Assembly (NCBI GenBank): GCA_025929895.1
Contig: JAICPI010000014.1
Coordinates: 1 to 52,049 of the forward strand
Reading direction: 5' to 3'
DNA from: Thermoleophilia bacterium
GTDB taxonomy: Bacteria; Actinomycetota; Thermoleophilia; Gaiellales; Gaiellaceae
DNA: 52,049 nucleotides
The notes under the pieces were generated by a model that made no database searches, was not told the origin of the DNA, and saw only the letters and a list, made by a program, of their open reading frames with translations. The position numbers were made by a program, and so were the translations under genes. This document shows positions 1-7,575 of this stretch, piece by piece. Within the stretch, counting starts at the first letter, position 1. Each line of letters opens with the position of its first letter.

Positions 1-114
1 ACCTTCTTCATCAACGGCCGACGCCACTACGGCGCCTACGACATCGCCACCTTGTCGGCGGCCGTCCATGCGGCCGGTGCCCGGGCGACCCTGGCTACGG
101 CGGCGGCGGATTGA
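1..114 (+). CDS. C-terminal end of a DsbA-like thioredoxin domain (partial)
   Basis: Only the last 37 codons are present, in frame from base 1 to a TGA at 112-114. The peptide has the pattern TFFINGRRHYGAYD followed by an alanine-rich helix. This is the cis-Pro strand and last helix of DsbA/FrnE-like thioredoxin folds. In actinobacteria this ending is common in NhaA Na+/H+ antiporters fused to a C-terminal thioredoxin domain, and also in free-standing DsbA-family oxidoreductases. The CxxC motif and any transporter part lie outside the window, so the two cannot be told apart. Confidence 0.6.
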   Translation, partial: TFFINGRRHYGAYDIATLSAAVHAAGARATLATAAAD

Positions 115-168
115 CGGCCCGTCTTGGAGCTCGCGTTCGCTTCGCCTGCGCCGAGGAGGCGGAGTGCC

Positions 169-864
169 TCACTCCCGTACTCCGAGCTCATCGAGCGATT
201 GCCGGAGCTCGGCGGGGTCGCGGTAGACGCGGAATGCGCCTCCGCGCGCCAGCTCGTCCTCGCCGTAGCCACCGCTCAGAAGGCCGACGCTGAGCATCCC
301 GGCTCGCCGGGCGGCCAGCAGATCCCAGACGGCGTCGCCGATGACGTATGAGTCCGAGGCGGTCACGCCAAGTCGCTCGGCGCACGTCAGGAAGAGATCC
401 GGCTCCGGCTTTGCGCGCTCCACGTCGCCGCGTTCGACGACGACCGTTTCCTCCCCGACGCCGAGCGCTTCCAGTGACGCATCGATCTCCGGTCGCCGGC
501 CCGAGGTGGCGATGCCGTGGACGATCCCCTCAGCCCGTAGGTCGCCGAGCAGCTCGACCGCTCCGGGGAGCGGATGTCGTTCCGGCAGGATCTCGCGGTA
601 GATCTCGCCGTGGCGGCGCTGGATCGTCTCGACCTCGGTCAGCGAAAGCGGTCGACCGATCTCGCGCGCCGCGGCGCGGGCGAAGAGCCCGCCGCTCATC
701 CCGATCCGACGGTGGATCCGCCAGCCGTCGATCGGTAGTCCGAGCTCGGCGAACGCACGCTGCCAGGCAAAGACGTGCGCGTACACGGTGTCGACGAGAG
801 TCCCGTCCAGATCGAAGATGAGCGCGCGGGCGGCACGACTCATGGGTCGGCGAAAACCGGACAT
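169..864 (-). CDS. HAD-superfamily phosphatase / beta-phosphoglucomutase-like
   Basis: 231 aa. HAD motif I is FDLDGTLVDT near residue 18. A helical cap follows, then motif II (ATSGRR, about residue 120), the motif III lysine (RAKPEPDLF) and motif IV (VIGDAVWDLLAAR). All catalytic elements are present, so this is an intact phosphomonoesterase or phosphomutase of the PGM-beta/Gph type; the substrate cannot be read from sequence. The ATG at 864 has no clear Shine-Dalgarno; an in-frame ATG at 843, closer to the first HAD motif, is equally plausible. It lies directly after a C-terminal HAD remnant (871-1086) in the same direction, probably one transcript with the membrane protein upstream. Confidence 0.85.
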   Translation of the reverse strand: MSGFRRPMSRAARALIFDLDGTLVDTVYAHVFAWQRAFAELGLPIDGWRIHRRIGMSGGLFARAAAREIGRPLSLTEVETIQRRHGEIYREILPERHPLPGAVELLGDLRAEGIVHGIATSGRRPEIDASLEALGVGEETVVVERGDVERAKPEPDLFLTCAERLGVTASDSYVIGDAVWDLLAARRAGMLSVGLLSGGYGEDELARGGAFRVYRDPAELRQSLDELGVRE

Positions 865-870
865 CGTTGC

Positions 871-1086
871 TCAGCCCACCGTTGCCTTCGCAGCGTCGAT
901 GTCTTTGGGCGTGTCCCCGACCACGAGGATCGTCTGCGGGTCGAGCATTCGGTAGCCCTGAGACTCGGCGACGGCACGGGGCAGGTGGGTTATCCGTTTT
1001 GCCATGAGTGCGGCCATCTCCTCGGGAGTCGGGTCAGGTCCGACCACGCCGACGAAGGTTAGGCGCCCGACCTCGGGATCGGTCAT
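871..1086 (-). pseudogene. HAD hydrolase C-terminal remnant
   Basis: 71 codons. The end reads MLDPQTILVVGDTPKDIDAA, which is HAD motif IV (VGDTPxDxxAA), after a helix LPRAVAESQGYR. The nucleophile domain (DxDxT) and cap are missing, so it cannot be an active phosphatase alone. The reading frame stays open upstream, but there it runs antiphase to the clearly coding membrane protein gene. The ATG at 1086 overlaps that gene's TGA (ATGA), so it may still be translated by coupling. It ends six bases before an intact HAD gene, which suggests a decayed tandem copy or a replaced paralogue. A short functional fragment cannot be excluded. Confidence 0.5.
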
Positions 1087-1532
1087 GCCGGCGTCGGTGA
1101 GTCGGTCGATGTCGGCGGGAATTCCGTAGACAGCATCGTGCGGCGTTCGGTCCGAATGCGTGGCTCGAAGCGCGTCGCGAGCGTCGCGACCAGGCCGCCG
1201 GCACCGACGATCAGGTAGAAGAGGAGCGCGGTCGTGTCGTCCCAGAACCCGACGATGAACGGCAGCACGATCAGCGCGACGGTGACCGCGATGTCCGCAT
1301 AGCCGTGGAGGAGTGGCGGAATGACGCGGACGATTCCGGTCGACCAGGCTGTGCCCACGGCGAGCACCGCGGCGCCGATGCCGAAGGCGACGGCGATCCA
1401 CGTGGCGGCGGCGTCGTCGAAGCCGAGAACGAGCGGCAGCACGATCAGGACCGCCGCGAGTGGGTAGTCGAGCACCCCGTGGACGACCTGCGAGATGAAT
1501 CCGCGGCCCATGAGGTTGTTGAGCCCAGACAT
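1083..1532 (-). CDS. Four-helix membrane protein, SPW-repeat-like
   Basis: 149 aa. The start at 1532 is fixed by AGGAGG 7 nt upstream; a longer reading to 1604 is not needed. Two similar halves each have two hydrophobic helices: HGVLDYPLAAVLIVLPLVLGF followed by WIAVAFGIGAAVLAVG, then HGYADIAVTVALIVLPFIVGF followed by LLFYLIVGAGGLVATL. This internal duplication, with a short amphipathic start to each half, is typical of SPW-repeat proteins, although the SPW triplet itself is absent. These are integral membrane proteins of unknown role. The stop overlaps the ATG of the HAD remnant. Confidence 0.7.
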   Translation of the reverse strand: MSGLNNLMGRGFISQVVHGVLDYPLAAVLIVLPLVLGFDDAAATWIAVAFGIGAAVLAVGTAWSTGIVRVIPPLLHGYADIAVTVALIVLPFIVGFWDDTTALLFYLIVGAGGLVATLATRFEPRIRTERRTMLSTEFPPTSTDSPTPA

Positions 1533-1794
1533 TGCGTACCTCCTGTGTTGAATGACGTGGCCTGGTTGGCGCCCGTGGCCACGGACCCAACGTAGGCTCG
1601 GCACGAGGGAATTCGGGAACGCGAACGGACGACTCGGCCGTCATTGGAGACCAGCGCACGCGGTCGTTCCCGCGGTGACTCGCAGCGGGGTCGACCCGCT
1701 CGCCTGACGATCGCCAAAGTTGGCGTAGACCGACCGCTCCGGAAGGGCCGAAGTCACCGCCGTAGAGCAGGCGGAGCTCGTGCGCGGCTTGTGC
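1533..1794. other. Intergenic region upstream of the membrane protein gene
   Basis: 262 bases with no convincing coding frame. It holds the AGGAGG ribosome site of the membrane protein gene and a perfect 12-base palindrome CCGTGGCCACGG at 1573-1584, about 40 bases before that start. A TACGTT hexamer just upstream of the palindrome on the minus strand could be a -10 element. Read from the other side, the region follows the msrA stop, so it is also the msrA 3' flank. No strong terminator hairpin was seen. Confidence 0.4.
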
Positions 1795-2316
1795 CTAGAC
1801 GGTGGCCGCTTTTGTCCGTTCCGCCAGAACCCAGTCCGGGCGAACGTAATGACAGGTGTAGCCGTGCGGGTTTCGCTCGAGGTAGTTCTGATGCTCGGGC
1901 TCGGCTTCCCAGAACGGGCCGGCGGGGGTCACCTCGGTCACGGCCTTCCCGGGCCAGCGGCCCGAAGCGTCGACGTCGGCGATCGTCTCCTCGGCGACGC
2001 GGCGCTGCTGCTCATCGAGATAGAAGATTGCCGAGCGATAGCTCGTCCCGATGTCGTTGCCTTGACGGTTCCGCGTCGTCGGGTCGTGGATCTGGAAGAG
2101 GAACTCGAGCAGCTCTCGGTAGGAGGTTCGCTTGGGATCGAAGACGATCTCGATCGCCTCTGCGTGCCCGCCATGTTTGCCGTAGGTCGCGTTCGGAACA
2201 TCGCCGCCGGTGTAGCCGACCCGCGTCGAACTGACGCCGGGTCGCTTCCGGAAGAGATCCTCCATTCCCCAGAAACATCCTCCGGCCAGGATCGCTTTCT
2301 CAACGCCATCGCTCAC
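1795..2316 (-). CDS. msrA: Peptide-methionine (S)-S-oxide reductase MsrA
   Basis: 173 aa. It reduces methionine-S-sulfoxide in proteins or free, with thioredoxin as reductant, in the cytoplasm. The family signature GGCFWG is at residues 12-17, with catalytic Cys14; GYTGG and the [18 protein letters not shown]-type and YRSAIFY stretches follow in the usual order. There is no fused MsrB domain. The GTG at 2316 is chosen because GAGGAGG lies 6-7 nt upstream; the frame stays open further but without coding character. A TTGACA at 2394-2389 is a possible -35, with no good -10 partner. It is probably part of an oxidative-damage repair set with the cupin. Confidence 0.93.
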   Translation of the reverse strand: MSDGVEKAILAGGCFWGMEDLFRKRPGVSSTRVGYTGGDVPNATYGKHGGHAEAIEIVFDPKRTSYRELLEFLFQIHDPTTRNRQGNDIGTSYRSAIFYLDEQQRRVAEETIADVDASGRWPGKAVTEVTPAGPFWEAEPEHQNYLERNPHGYTCHYVRPDWVLAERTKAATV

Positions 2317-2561
2317 GTACTGACCTCCTCGCTCATCCGATTCCTCAACAGCCTGCCGGCGAGCCCGTAGCCCGAGGTCATGCCGTTGTGTCAAGGGAAT
2401 GACGCCGTGCCCGTGAGAGGTCTCGCGATCTCCGGCTGAGACGAGCCGGGAACGTCTGCCCGCCCCTGTGCACCTCGCGGTAGGCATGCGCGTCCTTGAG
2501 CCCGGCAGATTGATCTCGACCCGCGAGTGCTGGAACGCGGACGATGACAAAGGGAGTGCAG

Positions 2562-2993
2562 ATGTCCTTGAGCAATCCTGTTCTGACGGGTCCCGGCGGA
2601 GGTCGCACCGTCGAGTCCGGCCACGGCTCGAGCGCCGAGCTGAAGATCGCCGGTGAGCAGTCCGGTGGGGAGTGGGCCGTCGTCGAGTGGCGCATCCGCG
2701 CGGGCGACGAGCCACAGATCCACACGCACACGCGCGAAGACGAGACGATCTACGTTCTCGACGGCGCGATCACCGCATTCGTCGCCGACGAGCGAATCGA
2801 CGTCGAAGCCGGCTCGTACGCCGCGCTTCCGAAGAACGTGCCACACGGCCTGAGCGTTCGTGGCGAGGAGGCGCGCCTGCTCGTCACGCTCGAGCCCGCA
2901 GGGGCGGAGTATCTGTTCGTGCCGCGCGACGAGAACGACGCCGATCCGAGCCGCTTCGGCGTCGTCCTCAACGGCGCAGCCCCGACAGGCTGA
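2562..2993 (+). CDS. Cupin-domain protein
   Basis: 143 aa from the ATG at 2562, preceded by AAGGGAG; an in-frame ATG at 2544 would add six residues. Cupin motif 1 is present as H-T-H-x(3)-D-E-x(3)-L-D-G ([16 protein letters not shown]), and motif 2 as [14 protein letters not shown] with its histidine. The metal ligands His, His, Glu and His are therefore all visible. It is a single-domain cytoplasmic beta-barrel; such proteins may be dioxygenases, isomerases or sugar/quercetin-binding proteins, and nothing here narrows the substrate. Confidence 0.8.
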   Translation: MSLSNPVLTGPGGGRTVESGHGSSAELKIAGEQSGGEWAVVEWRIRAGDEPQIHTHTREDETIYVLDGAITAFVADERIDVEAGSYAALPKNVPHGLSVRGEEARLLVTLEPAGAEYLFVPRDENDADPSRFGVVLNGAAPTG

Positions 2994-3146
2994 CGTCGAA
3001 CGTCGTCTGACGAATCGGAACCCGTGCACGCCGCCGCCCAACACCGCTCGGTAGCGGGCGGCGGCGACGTCGATTTGGTCGTCGCGGGCGCATCAAGCCG
3101 CGTAGCTGTACGAGCGGCCTCACACGATCGAAGCGAAAGCTCGACA

Positions 3147-3160
3147 CCGGCACGTGCCGG
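3147..3160. promoter_or_regulatory. 14-base perfect palindrome before the oxidoreductase remnant
   Basis: CCGGCACGTGCCGG is perfectly self-complementary and ends one base before the ATG at 3161. It could be an operator or a small RNA hairpin that hides the start. No regulator gene lies beside it. Confidence 0.3.
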
Positions 3161-3975
3161 ATGAAGGCGATCGTGGTGACGGATCAAGCCGCGGGGACAG
3201 CCGGGATGACGCTCGTGGAGCGGCCCGAGCCGGATGCCGCGAGGCTCGCCAGCCTCTCGGGCGCGAACTACGGCGATGTCGTCGTTGAAGTTCATGCGTC
3301 GGGATTCACCGGGAATGAGCTGGAGTGGCCCTCGACCTGGATCGATCGCCTCGGCCGTGACCGGACGCCGTCGATTCCGGGGCACGAGGTGGCCGGAGTA
3401 GTCACCGCCCTCAGCTATGGCGCGACGGGGCTGTCGGTGGGCCAGGCCTGACCGCGTGGCAAGGTCTGTTCGAGCATGGCCGCCTCCGGGTCGGGCAGAG
3501 CGTCCTCGTGCACGGCGCGGCCGGCGCAGTCGGGTCAATGGCGACCCAGCTCGCACGTGAGGCCGGCGCCCACGTCATCGGCACCGGACGCGCTACCGGC
3601 CGTCAGACGGCTCTCGACTTCGGCGCGCACGAGTTCGTCGACCTCGAGAGTGATGCCCTGGAAGACGTCGGCGGAGTGGACCTGGTTTTCGACGTCATCG
3701 GCGGCGACATCGGGAAGCGGTCCGCGGGCCTGACTCGGGCCGGAGGAACGCTGGTGACCATCACGGGGCCGCCCGAGGCCCGGCCGGTTGGCGGCCTGGC
3801 GATCGACTTCATCGTCGTGTCCAACCGCGCCCAACTGGGTGAGATCGCTCGGCGGGTGCGTGACGAACGGCTGCGGACGAACATCGGCAAGGTCTCGGCC
3901 CTCGAGGATGCCGTCGCCGCCTTCAACCCGACCGAACGGATCAAGCGGAAGACGATCGTCCGCGTTCGTCCGTGA
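3161..3975 (+). pseudogene. NAD(P)H:quinone oxidoreductase-like MDR protein, internally deleted and frameshifted
   Basis: The N-terminal GroES-like part (3161-3451) reads as an MDR oxidoreductase up to PGHEVAGVV and GLSVGQ, then stops at once. From about 3448, in another frame, the gene resumes at GLTAWQGLFEHGRL with the Rossmann motif VHGAAGAVG, and continues to a normal C-terminus at 3975. Intact relatives have several dozen residues between VGQ and LTAWQ (the active-site loop and start of the nucleotide domain), so a stretch that is not a multiple of three has been lost. The protein should be non-functional. The two halves are otherwise well preserved, so the event looks recent. A sequencing or assembly error is the alternative. 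Confidence 0.8.
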
Positions 3976-4200
3976 GGACTCGGGGACGGCGAGTCGTTCC
4001 GCGGCAGCACGCGCCCGCGCGTGCGGGGTCAGCCGAGCGCGTCGCTGCGGTTGGAACTCGGCCGGACCGTCAAGCCGCCGCGGTCGTCGCACGCGCGGCA
4101 GGGGCAGATCCGAAGTGTCCTCGACCTCCGCGCCGGGTGCTCGAACCTCCCAGGTCCACGTCGACGGCGGATCGCTTGCTGGAAACGACGCGTCGGTCAC
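3535..4200 (-). CDS. Doubtful coupled ORF with an SFPASDPP motif
   Basis: A GTG at 4200 overlaps the stop of the deoxyribosyltransferase-like gene (GTGA). The first residues, MTDASFPASDPPSTWTWEVR, carry the SFPASDPP motif found in small acidic bacterial proteins of unknown function, so the N-terminal 25-30 codons look real. The frame then becomes arginine- and proline-rich and runs on antisense to the oxidoreductase remnant until 3535. The original end of this small gene has probably been lost. The true length is unknown and no function can be given. Confidence 0.35.
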   Translation of the reverse strand: MTDASFPASDPPSTWTWEVRAPGAEVEDTSDLPLPRVRRPRRLDGPAEFQPQRRARLTPHARARAAAERLAVPESSRTNADDRLPLDPFGRVEGGDGILEGRDLADVRPQPFVTHPPSDLTQLGAVGHDDEVDRQAANRPGLGRPRDGHQRSSGPSQARGPLPDVAADDVENQVHSADVFQGITLEVDELVRAEVESRLTAGSASGADDVGAGLTCELGRH

Positions 4201-4664
4201 TCGTCGACGCTCACGCCGCCGCCCGGCAGGGCGCTTTCGCCGGTTCCCGAGGTGGAGGCGTGCTGCGATCGCGGCCCGATCCTGAGGTCGTCGAGTGCGG
4301 CGACCGCCTGCTCGAGATCGGCGCACACGCGGACTGACACGTACACGGTCCATGGGTGCGGCGGCGCGCCGCCCGTGTAGGCGACGACGGGCGTCCCGGC
4401 GGCGTGTGCGTACCAGGCCTCCATGGCCGTTCCCTCGTCGGGCTGCGTGAAGGCCGCGAGGACGGCATCGCACGTGTCCATGTCGGCGAGGTCTCCCTCG
4501 ACCAGCTCGCGTTCGCGCCCTTCGGTGCGGCCGCGGAAGTCGCGCCGCATCGGGTCGACCGGCTCCCAGGCTCGCTGCTGCACGAGGATCGCCGCGCGGC
4601 GCCGGTACTCGTCCGCGTACGGCGGCCCCGCCAGATAGACACGCCTCGCGGCTCCCACCGGCAC
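4197..4664 (-). CDS. Nucleoside 2-deoxyribosyltransferase-like protein
   Basis: 155 aa. It begins with the family motif VYLAGPPYADEYRRRAA. The acidic catalytic region is DLADMDTCDAVLAAF, followed by DEGTAMEAWYAHAAGTPVVAY, as in the PF05014 fold (AGP loop, D-x-x-D, GTxxExGxA). Family members move deoxyribose between bases or hydrolyse nucleoside N-glycosidic bonds in the cytoplasm. The start is GTG at 4664, or the next in-frame GTG at 4658, which fits the -10 position better. It is divergent from queF, with only 13 bases between starts, so the two may be co-regulated. A role in 7-deazaguanine salvage is an inference from location only. Confidence 0.72.
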   Translation of the reverse strand: MPVGAARRVYLAGPPYADEYRRRAAILVQQRAWEPVDPMRRDFRGRTEGRERELVEGDLADMDTCDAVLAAFTQPDEGTAMEAWYAHAAGTPVVAYTGGAPPHPWTVYVSVRVCADLEQAVAALDDLRIGPRSQHASTSGTGESALPGGGVSVDE

Positions 4665-4665
4665 C

Positions 4666-4672
4666 TAGAGTA
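4666..4672. promoter_or_regulatory. Bidirectional -10 element (TAGAGTA) between queF and the deoxyribosyltransferase gene
   Basis: Reading right, TAGAGT (4666-4671) ends 6 nt before the queF ATG (4678). Reading left, TACTCT (4672-4667) ends 2 nt before the GTG at 4664 and 8 nt before the GTG at 4658. The two -10 hexamers overlap by five bases, so both genes would be transcribed from one melted region and queF would be leaderless. Confidence 0.55.
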
Positions 4673-4677
4673 CGGGC

Positions 4678-5061
4678 ATGAACGTGGTTCGTCCGACTGA
4701 CGAGTTCGTCGCTCTCGGACATCCCGGCTCCGAGCGCTACGCGGGGCTCGAGACGTTCGAGAACCCAGGCGTCACGCGCGTCGAGATGACGAGTGACGAG
4801 CTGACCGCGGTCTGTCCGATCACGGGGCAGCCGGATCTCTACGTCGCCACGATCGAGTACGTGCCCAAGCGTGTCTGCCTGGAGTCGAAGTCGATGAAGC
4901 TGTACCTCGCGCGCTACCGGAACGAGGGAGCGTTCTGCGAAGCGCTGGCCGTTCGGATTCGCGACGACGTCGCCGAGGCGCTCGAGCTCGAGCGAAGCGA
5001 CGTGACCGTGACGCTGGCGCAGAAGGCTCGCGGCGGAATCACGATCACCGCGACGGCCTGA
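4678..5061 (+). CDS. queF: NADPH-dependent 7-cyano-7-deazaguanine (preQ0) reductase QueF
   Basis: 127 aa, the short YkvM-type QueF. It reduces the nitrile of preQ0 to the amine of preQ1, the free base inserted into tRNA for queuosine. The nucleophile is Cys46 in AVCPITGQPD, with Asp53 as general acid; the QueF motif ESKSMKLYL (residues 69-77) is intact. Where family members normally have Phe-His-Glu, this protein has Phe86-Cys87-Glu88, so the substrate-contacting His is replaced by Cys (TGC codon checked). No queC, queD, queE or tgt is in the window, but folE, which supplies the pterin precursor, lies 0.9 kb away. Confidence 0.92.
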   Translation: MNVVRPTDEFVALGHPGSERYAGLETFENPGVTRVEMTSDELTAVCPITGQPDLYVATIEYVPKRVCLESKSMKLYLARYRNEGAFCEALAVRIRDDVAEALELERSDVTVTLAQKARGGITITATA

Positions 5062-5147
5062 CCGGGCGGACCTCTCCCTCGACCCCGCCGTTGATCGTTG
5101 GGTGGGACGTGAGCGGGACCCCGCGTCGAACGGCCTGCCTCGCGTCT

Positions 5148-5987
5148 CTACGGCGTCGACGCCGCTTCGACCGGAGGCTCGAGCTCGTAGCGGACGAAGA
5201 GGTGGTCGCCGTGCAGGCGAACCGACCGGAGGTGCGTCCTGAGCCGGCGTGACGGTAGGAGCTCCGTGTGCTCGACGAGCCCGAGCTTCGATTCGGCCCC
5301 GGACCGGCTGCCCAGGAGGGGCGAGACCGTCAGGAAGAGCTCGTCGACCAGCCCCGAGGCGGCGAGGGCTCCGAAGAGCGTGGGGCCGGCCTCGCTCAGG
5401 ATCCGCTCGTGCCCGCTGGCGTGCAGGAACGCCAGAGCCGCGCGAAGGTCGACCTCGAGCTCGCCGGGAAGGACGGCCGCGCGCGCAGGGTCCGGAAGCC
5501 GGTCGGCGAGCTTCGCCGCGCCACGGGCTGTCGTCAGCACGAGCGCACCTGCGCGGATGGCGGGATGCGCGGGATCGATCGACCCGCTGCCGGTGACGAC
5601 CGCCACCTCGGGTCCTGCGGGGCGCCCCAGCAGCCGGCGGAGCTCGGCCAGCTCAGCGGCGGCCGGCGGGTAGGCGCCCTCGGCCTGCCAGCGGGCCGTC
5701 GGCGATCCGATGAGCGTGCCGGAGCCGACGAGAACGACGTCCGCGCAGGCGCGGAGCAGGGCCATGACGAACCGGTCGGCCTCGCTGTCCTCGCTGATCA
5801 GCCTGTTCGAGCGGCGAAGGGAGGGGATCGCGACCACGCCGTCGATCGTCGACACGAAGTTCGCGAAGACGCAGCGTTCCGGCAGCCCCAACTCGCCGCC
5901 GTAGAGCCGTTGGAGCTCGGCCGGCAGCGGGAACGGCCGCACGTCCCCCCGGTCGTACACGAGCGTGAGCGGCTGGAGCGTGCTCAC
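5148..5987 (-). CDS. RibD C-terminal / DHFR-like pyrimidine reductase family protein
   Basis: 279 aa, a stand-alone RibD_C domain without the deaminase half. Visible are FANFVSTIDGVVA (substrate strand), ADVVLVGSGTLIGSPTARW, the Rossmann-like VVTGSGSIDP, and ILSEAGPTLFGALAASGLVDEL, which is the NADPH-binding GGPxL-type loop. Classical members reduce the riboflavin intermediate 5-amino-6-ribosylamino-uracil phosphate. A stand-alone mycobacterial relative (Rv2671) was reported to act as a dihydrofolate reductase. The GTG start at 5987 overlaps the folE stop (GTGA), so translation is coupled to GTP cyclohydrolase I. This favours a pterin or folate role over riboflavin; that is inference. Confidence 0.82.
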   Translation of the reverse strand: MSTLQPLTLVYDRGDVRPFPLPAELQRLYGGELGLPERCVFANFVSTIDGVVAIPSLRRSNRLISEDSEADRFVMALLRACADVVLVGSGTLIGSPTARWQAEGAYPPAAAELAELRRLLGRPAGPEVAVVTGSGSIDPAHPAIRAGALVLTTARGAAKLADRLPDPARAAVLPGELEVDLRAALAFLHASGHERILSEAGPTLFGALAASGLVDELFLTVSPLLGSRSGAESKLGLVEHTELLPSRRLRTHLRSVRLHGDHLFVRYELEPPVEAASTP

Positions 5988-6661
5988 CGTGCGTCGCGCC
6001 GGTGCACTTCGGCGAGGAACTCGCGCCGCAGCTCGGCTTCACGGAAGGCGCCGCGCCAGAAGGTCGTGGTCGTCCTCGAGTGCTCTTCGACGCCGCGCAT
6101 CTGCGTGCAGAGGTGCGACGCCTCGATGTGCACGGCGACGCCTCGGGGCTCGATGAGGTCGAGGAGCGTGTCGGCGATCTGCTCGCCGAGTCGTTCCTGG
6201 ACCGTGAAGCGGCGCGCGAACAGCCGCACGAGGCGTGTCAGCTTCGAGATGCCGATGATCTGGTCGCCTGCGATGTAGCCGATGTGGACGTGACCGTGGA
6301 ACGGCAGCGCGTGGTGCTCGCAGAGGGCGTTGAAGGCGATCGGGCCCTCGATGATCTGGCCGAGCGGCGCCTCCCGTCCGCCGGCCGCTTCGCTCGGAAA
6401 CGCCGTCATCAGCTTCGGGTCGCCCTCGTAGCCGGCAGTCGCCTCGGAAAGCGCGCGCAGGAAGCGCTGCGGCGTCTCGCGCGTGCCCGGGGTCTCGGGC
6501 GGCAGTCCGAGCACCGTCAAGATCTCCTCGATGTACGCCTCGTAGCGCCGCCAGTCCTCGGGCGCGATCTCGCGCGGAGCCAGGGAGAGGACCGGCTTCC
6601 CGCCCCGCAGCTCGACCACGTTCTCGGGTTCCGCTGCGACGGCGACGTCGTCGGTCAGCAT
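5984..6661 (-). CDS. folE: GTP cyclohydrolase I FolE
   Basis: 225 aa. It converts GTP to 7,8-dihydroneopterin triphosphate, the first step of folate, tetrahydropterin and 7-deazaguanine synthesis; the family is a cytoplasmic decamer. The zinc ligands are in ALCEHHALPF (Cys114, His117) and ASHLCTQMRGV (Cys185), and HVHIGYIAGDQIIGISKL is the conserved substrate strand. The first 30 residues are a variable extension. The ATG at 6661 is supported by GAGGAG 6 nt upstream and overlaps the end of the phosphatidyltransferase gene by 7 bases (ATGCTGA). It lies third in the operon starting at 8753. Confidence 0.95.
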   Translation of the reverse strand: MLTDDVAVAAEPENVVELRGGKPVLSLAPREIAPEDWRRYEAYIEEILTVLGLPPETPGTRETPQRFLRALSEATAGYEGDPKLMTAFPSEAAGGREAPLGQIIEGPIAFNALCEHHALPFHGHVHIGYIAGDQIIGISKLTRLVRLFARRFTVQERLGEQIADTLLDLIEPRGVAVHIEASHLCTQMRGVEEHSRTTTTFWRGAFREAELRREFLAEVHRRDAR

Positions 6662-7575
6662 GTCTGGCTCCTCTCGGTAAGGACGAGTTGGTCGGTTCGT
6701 GCGGCTCTGAGCCCGCGCCGGAGCTCGAGCGGGACGAGCGCGACCCCGCAGGCGAGCACGATCGCGAACTCGAGCTCCGGGAGCCCGATCGCGAGGCAGA
6801 GCGCGAGTGCCGTCATCTGCCCGGAGAGACCGAGGTTGTGCAGGAAGGCGATCGAGCCGCGATCGTGGTAGGCGAGCCTCGCTGCGGCATTCCGTTCGTA
6901 GCTCCGCAGCCGCCGGCGGACGAACCGTTCGATGAGGCGGTCCTGGGGCGAGTAGAGGGCGGCGTAGACGCGGCGCAACGCCGCCGCGGCCCCGGAAGCC
7001 GCCGGCATCGGGTCGGCCGGGCGCCCACGCTCGAGTTCGTAGAGCCGACGCAGGTTGAAGTTCACGCTCAGGACGAGCGTCAGCACGGCGAACGACGCGA
7101 GCGCGAGCACAACGCTGCCGGTGGCGTACGCGAGGCCGGCGAACAGCGCTGCGTTGACGAGCAGGTCCAGCTCGGAGTCGAGGTAGCGCCCGAACGCGGT
7201 CACGCGGTTCGAAGCGCGCGCGAGCTGCCCGTCGGCGTTGTCGAGGACCGTCTTGAGGACGACGAGCGTCGCAGCGGCGACGAGCTCGCCCCGCGCGAGC
7301 GCCAGCGCGGCGGCGATCCCGGCGGCGCCCGCGGCGGCGACGACGGCCGGCGGCGGCACGCGCAGCGGGAGCAGCGCGAGCACGACGAGATGGGCCAGCG
7401 GCCGGTACAGGTACTCGCACGCGAGCTCGCGCGTCGGCGTCGGCTTCCGCGAGCGGCGAAACGCTCCAGCCTCGACGGCAGAAGCGTCACACTCCGTGCC
7501 GTGTCCGGGATCAGGGGCCGAGACCGGGAGTTGGCCGTGCGTACGGACGAGCTCGTGTGACGAGCGAGCGCTCAA
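6655..7575 (-). CDS. CDP-alcohol phosphatidyltransferase family membrane protein
   Basis: 306 aa if it starts at the TTG at 7575, which overlaps the stop of the FAD oxidoreductase gene (TTGA). No ATG or GTG exists in frame before the first membrane helix, so the start is uncertain. The complete family signature D-x2-DG-x2-AR-x8-G-x3-D-x3-D is visible from DNADGQLAR through GRYLDSELD, so it should transfer a phosphoalcohol from a CDP-linked donor. Several hydrophobic helices follow, with a longer loop (GRPADPMPAASGAAAALRR) and a basic region before the last two helices. The acceptor is unknown. Its position between a flavin reductase and folE is unusual. Confidence 0.83.
   Translation of the reverse strand: MSARSSHELVRTHGQLPVSAPDPGHGTECDASAVEAGAFRRSRKPTPTRELACEYLYRPLAHLVVLALLPLRVPPPAVVAAAGAAGIAAALALARGELVAAATLVVLKTVLDNADGQLARASNRVTAFGRYLDSELDLLVNAALFAGLAYATGSVVLALASFAVLTLVLSVNFNLRRLYELERGRPADPMPAASGAAAALRRVYAALYSPQDRLIERFVRRRLRSYERNAAARLAYHDRGSIAFLHNLGLSGQMTALALCLAIGLPELEFAIVLACGVALVPLELRRGLRAARTDQLVLTERSQTC

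Noticed and set aside
2366-2394. TTGACA promoter for msrA
   Set aside because: The -35 is perfect, but the hexamer at the right distance (GCTACG) is not a credible -10, so it is mentioned only within the msrA entry.
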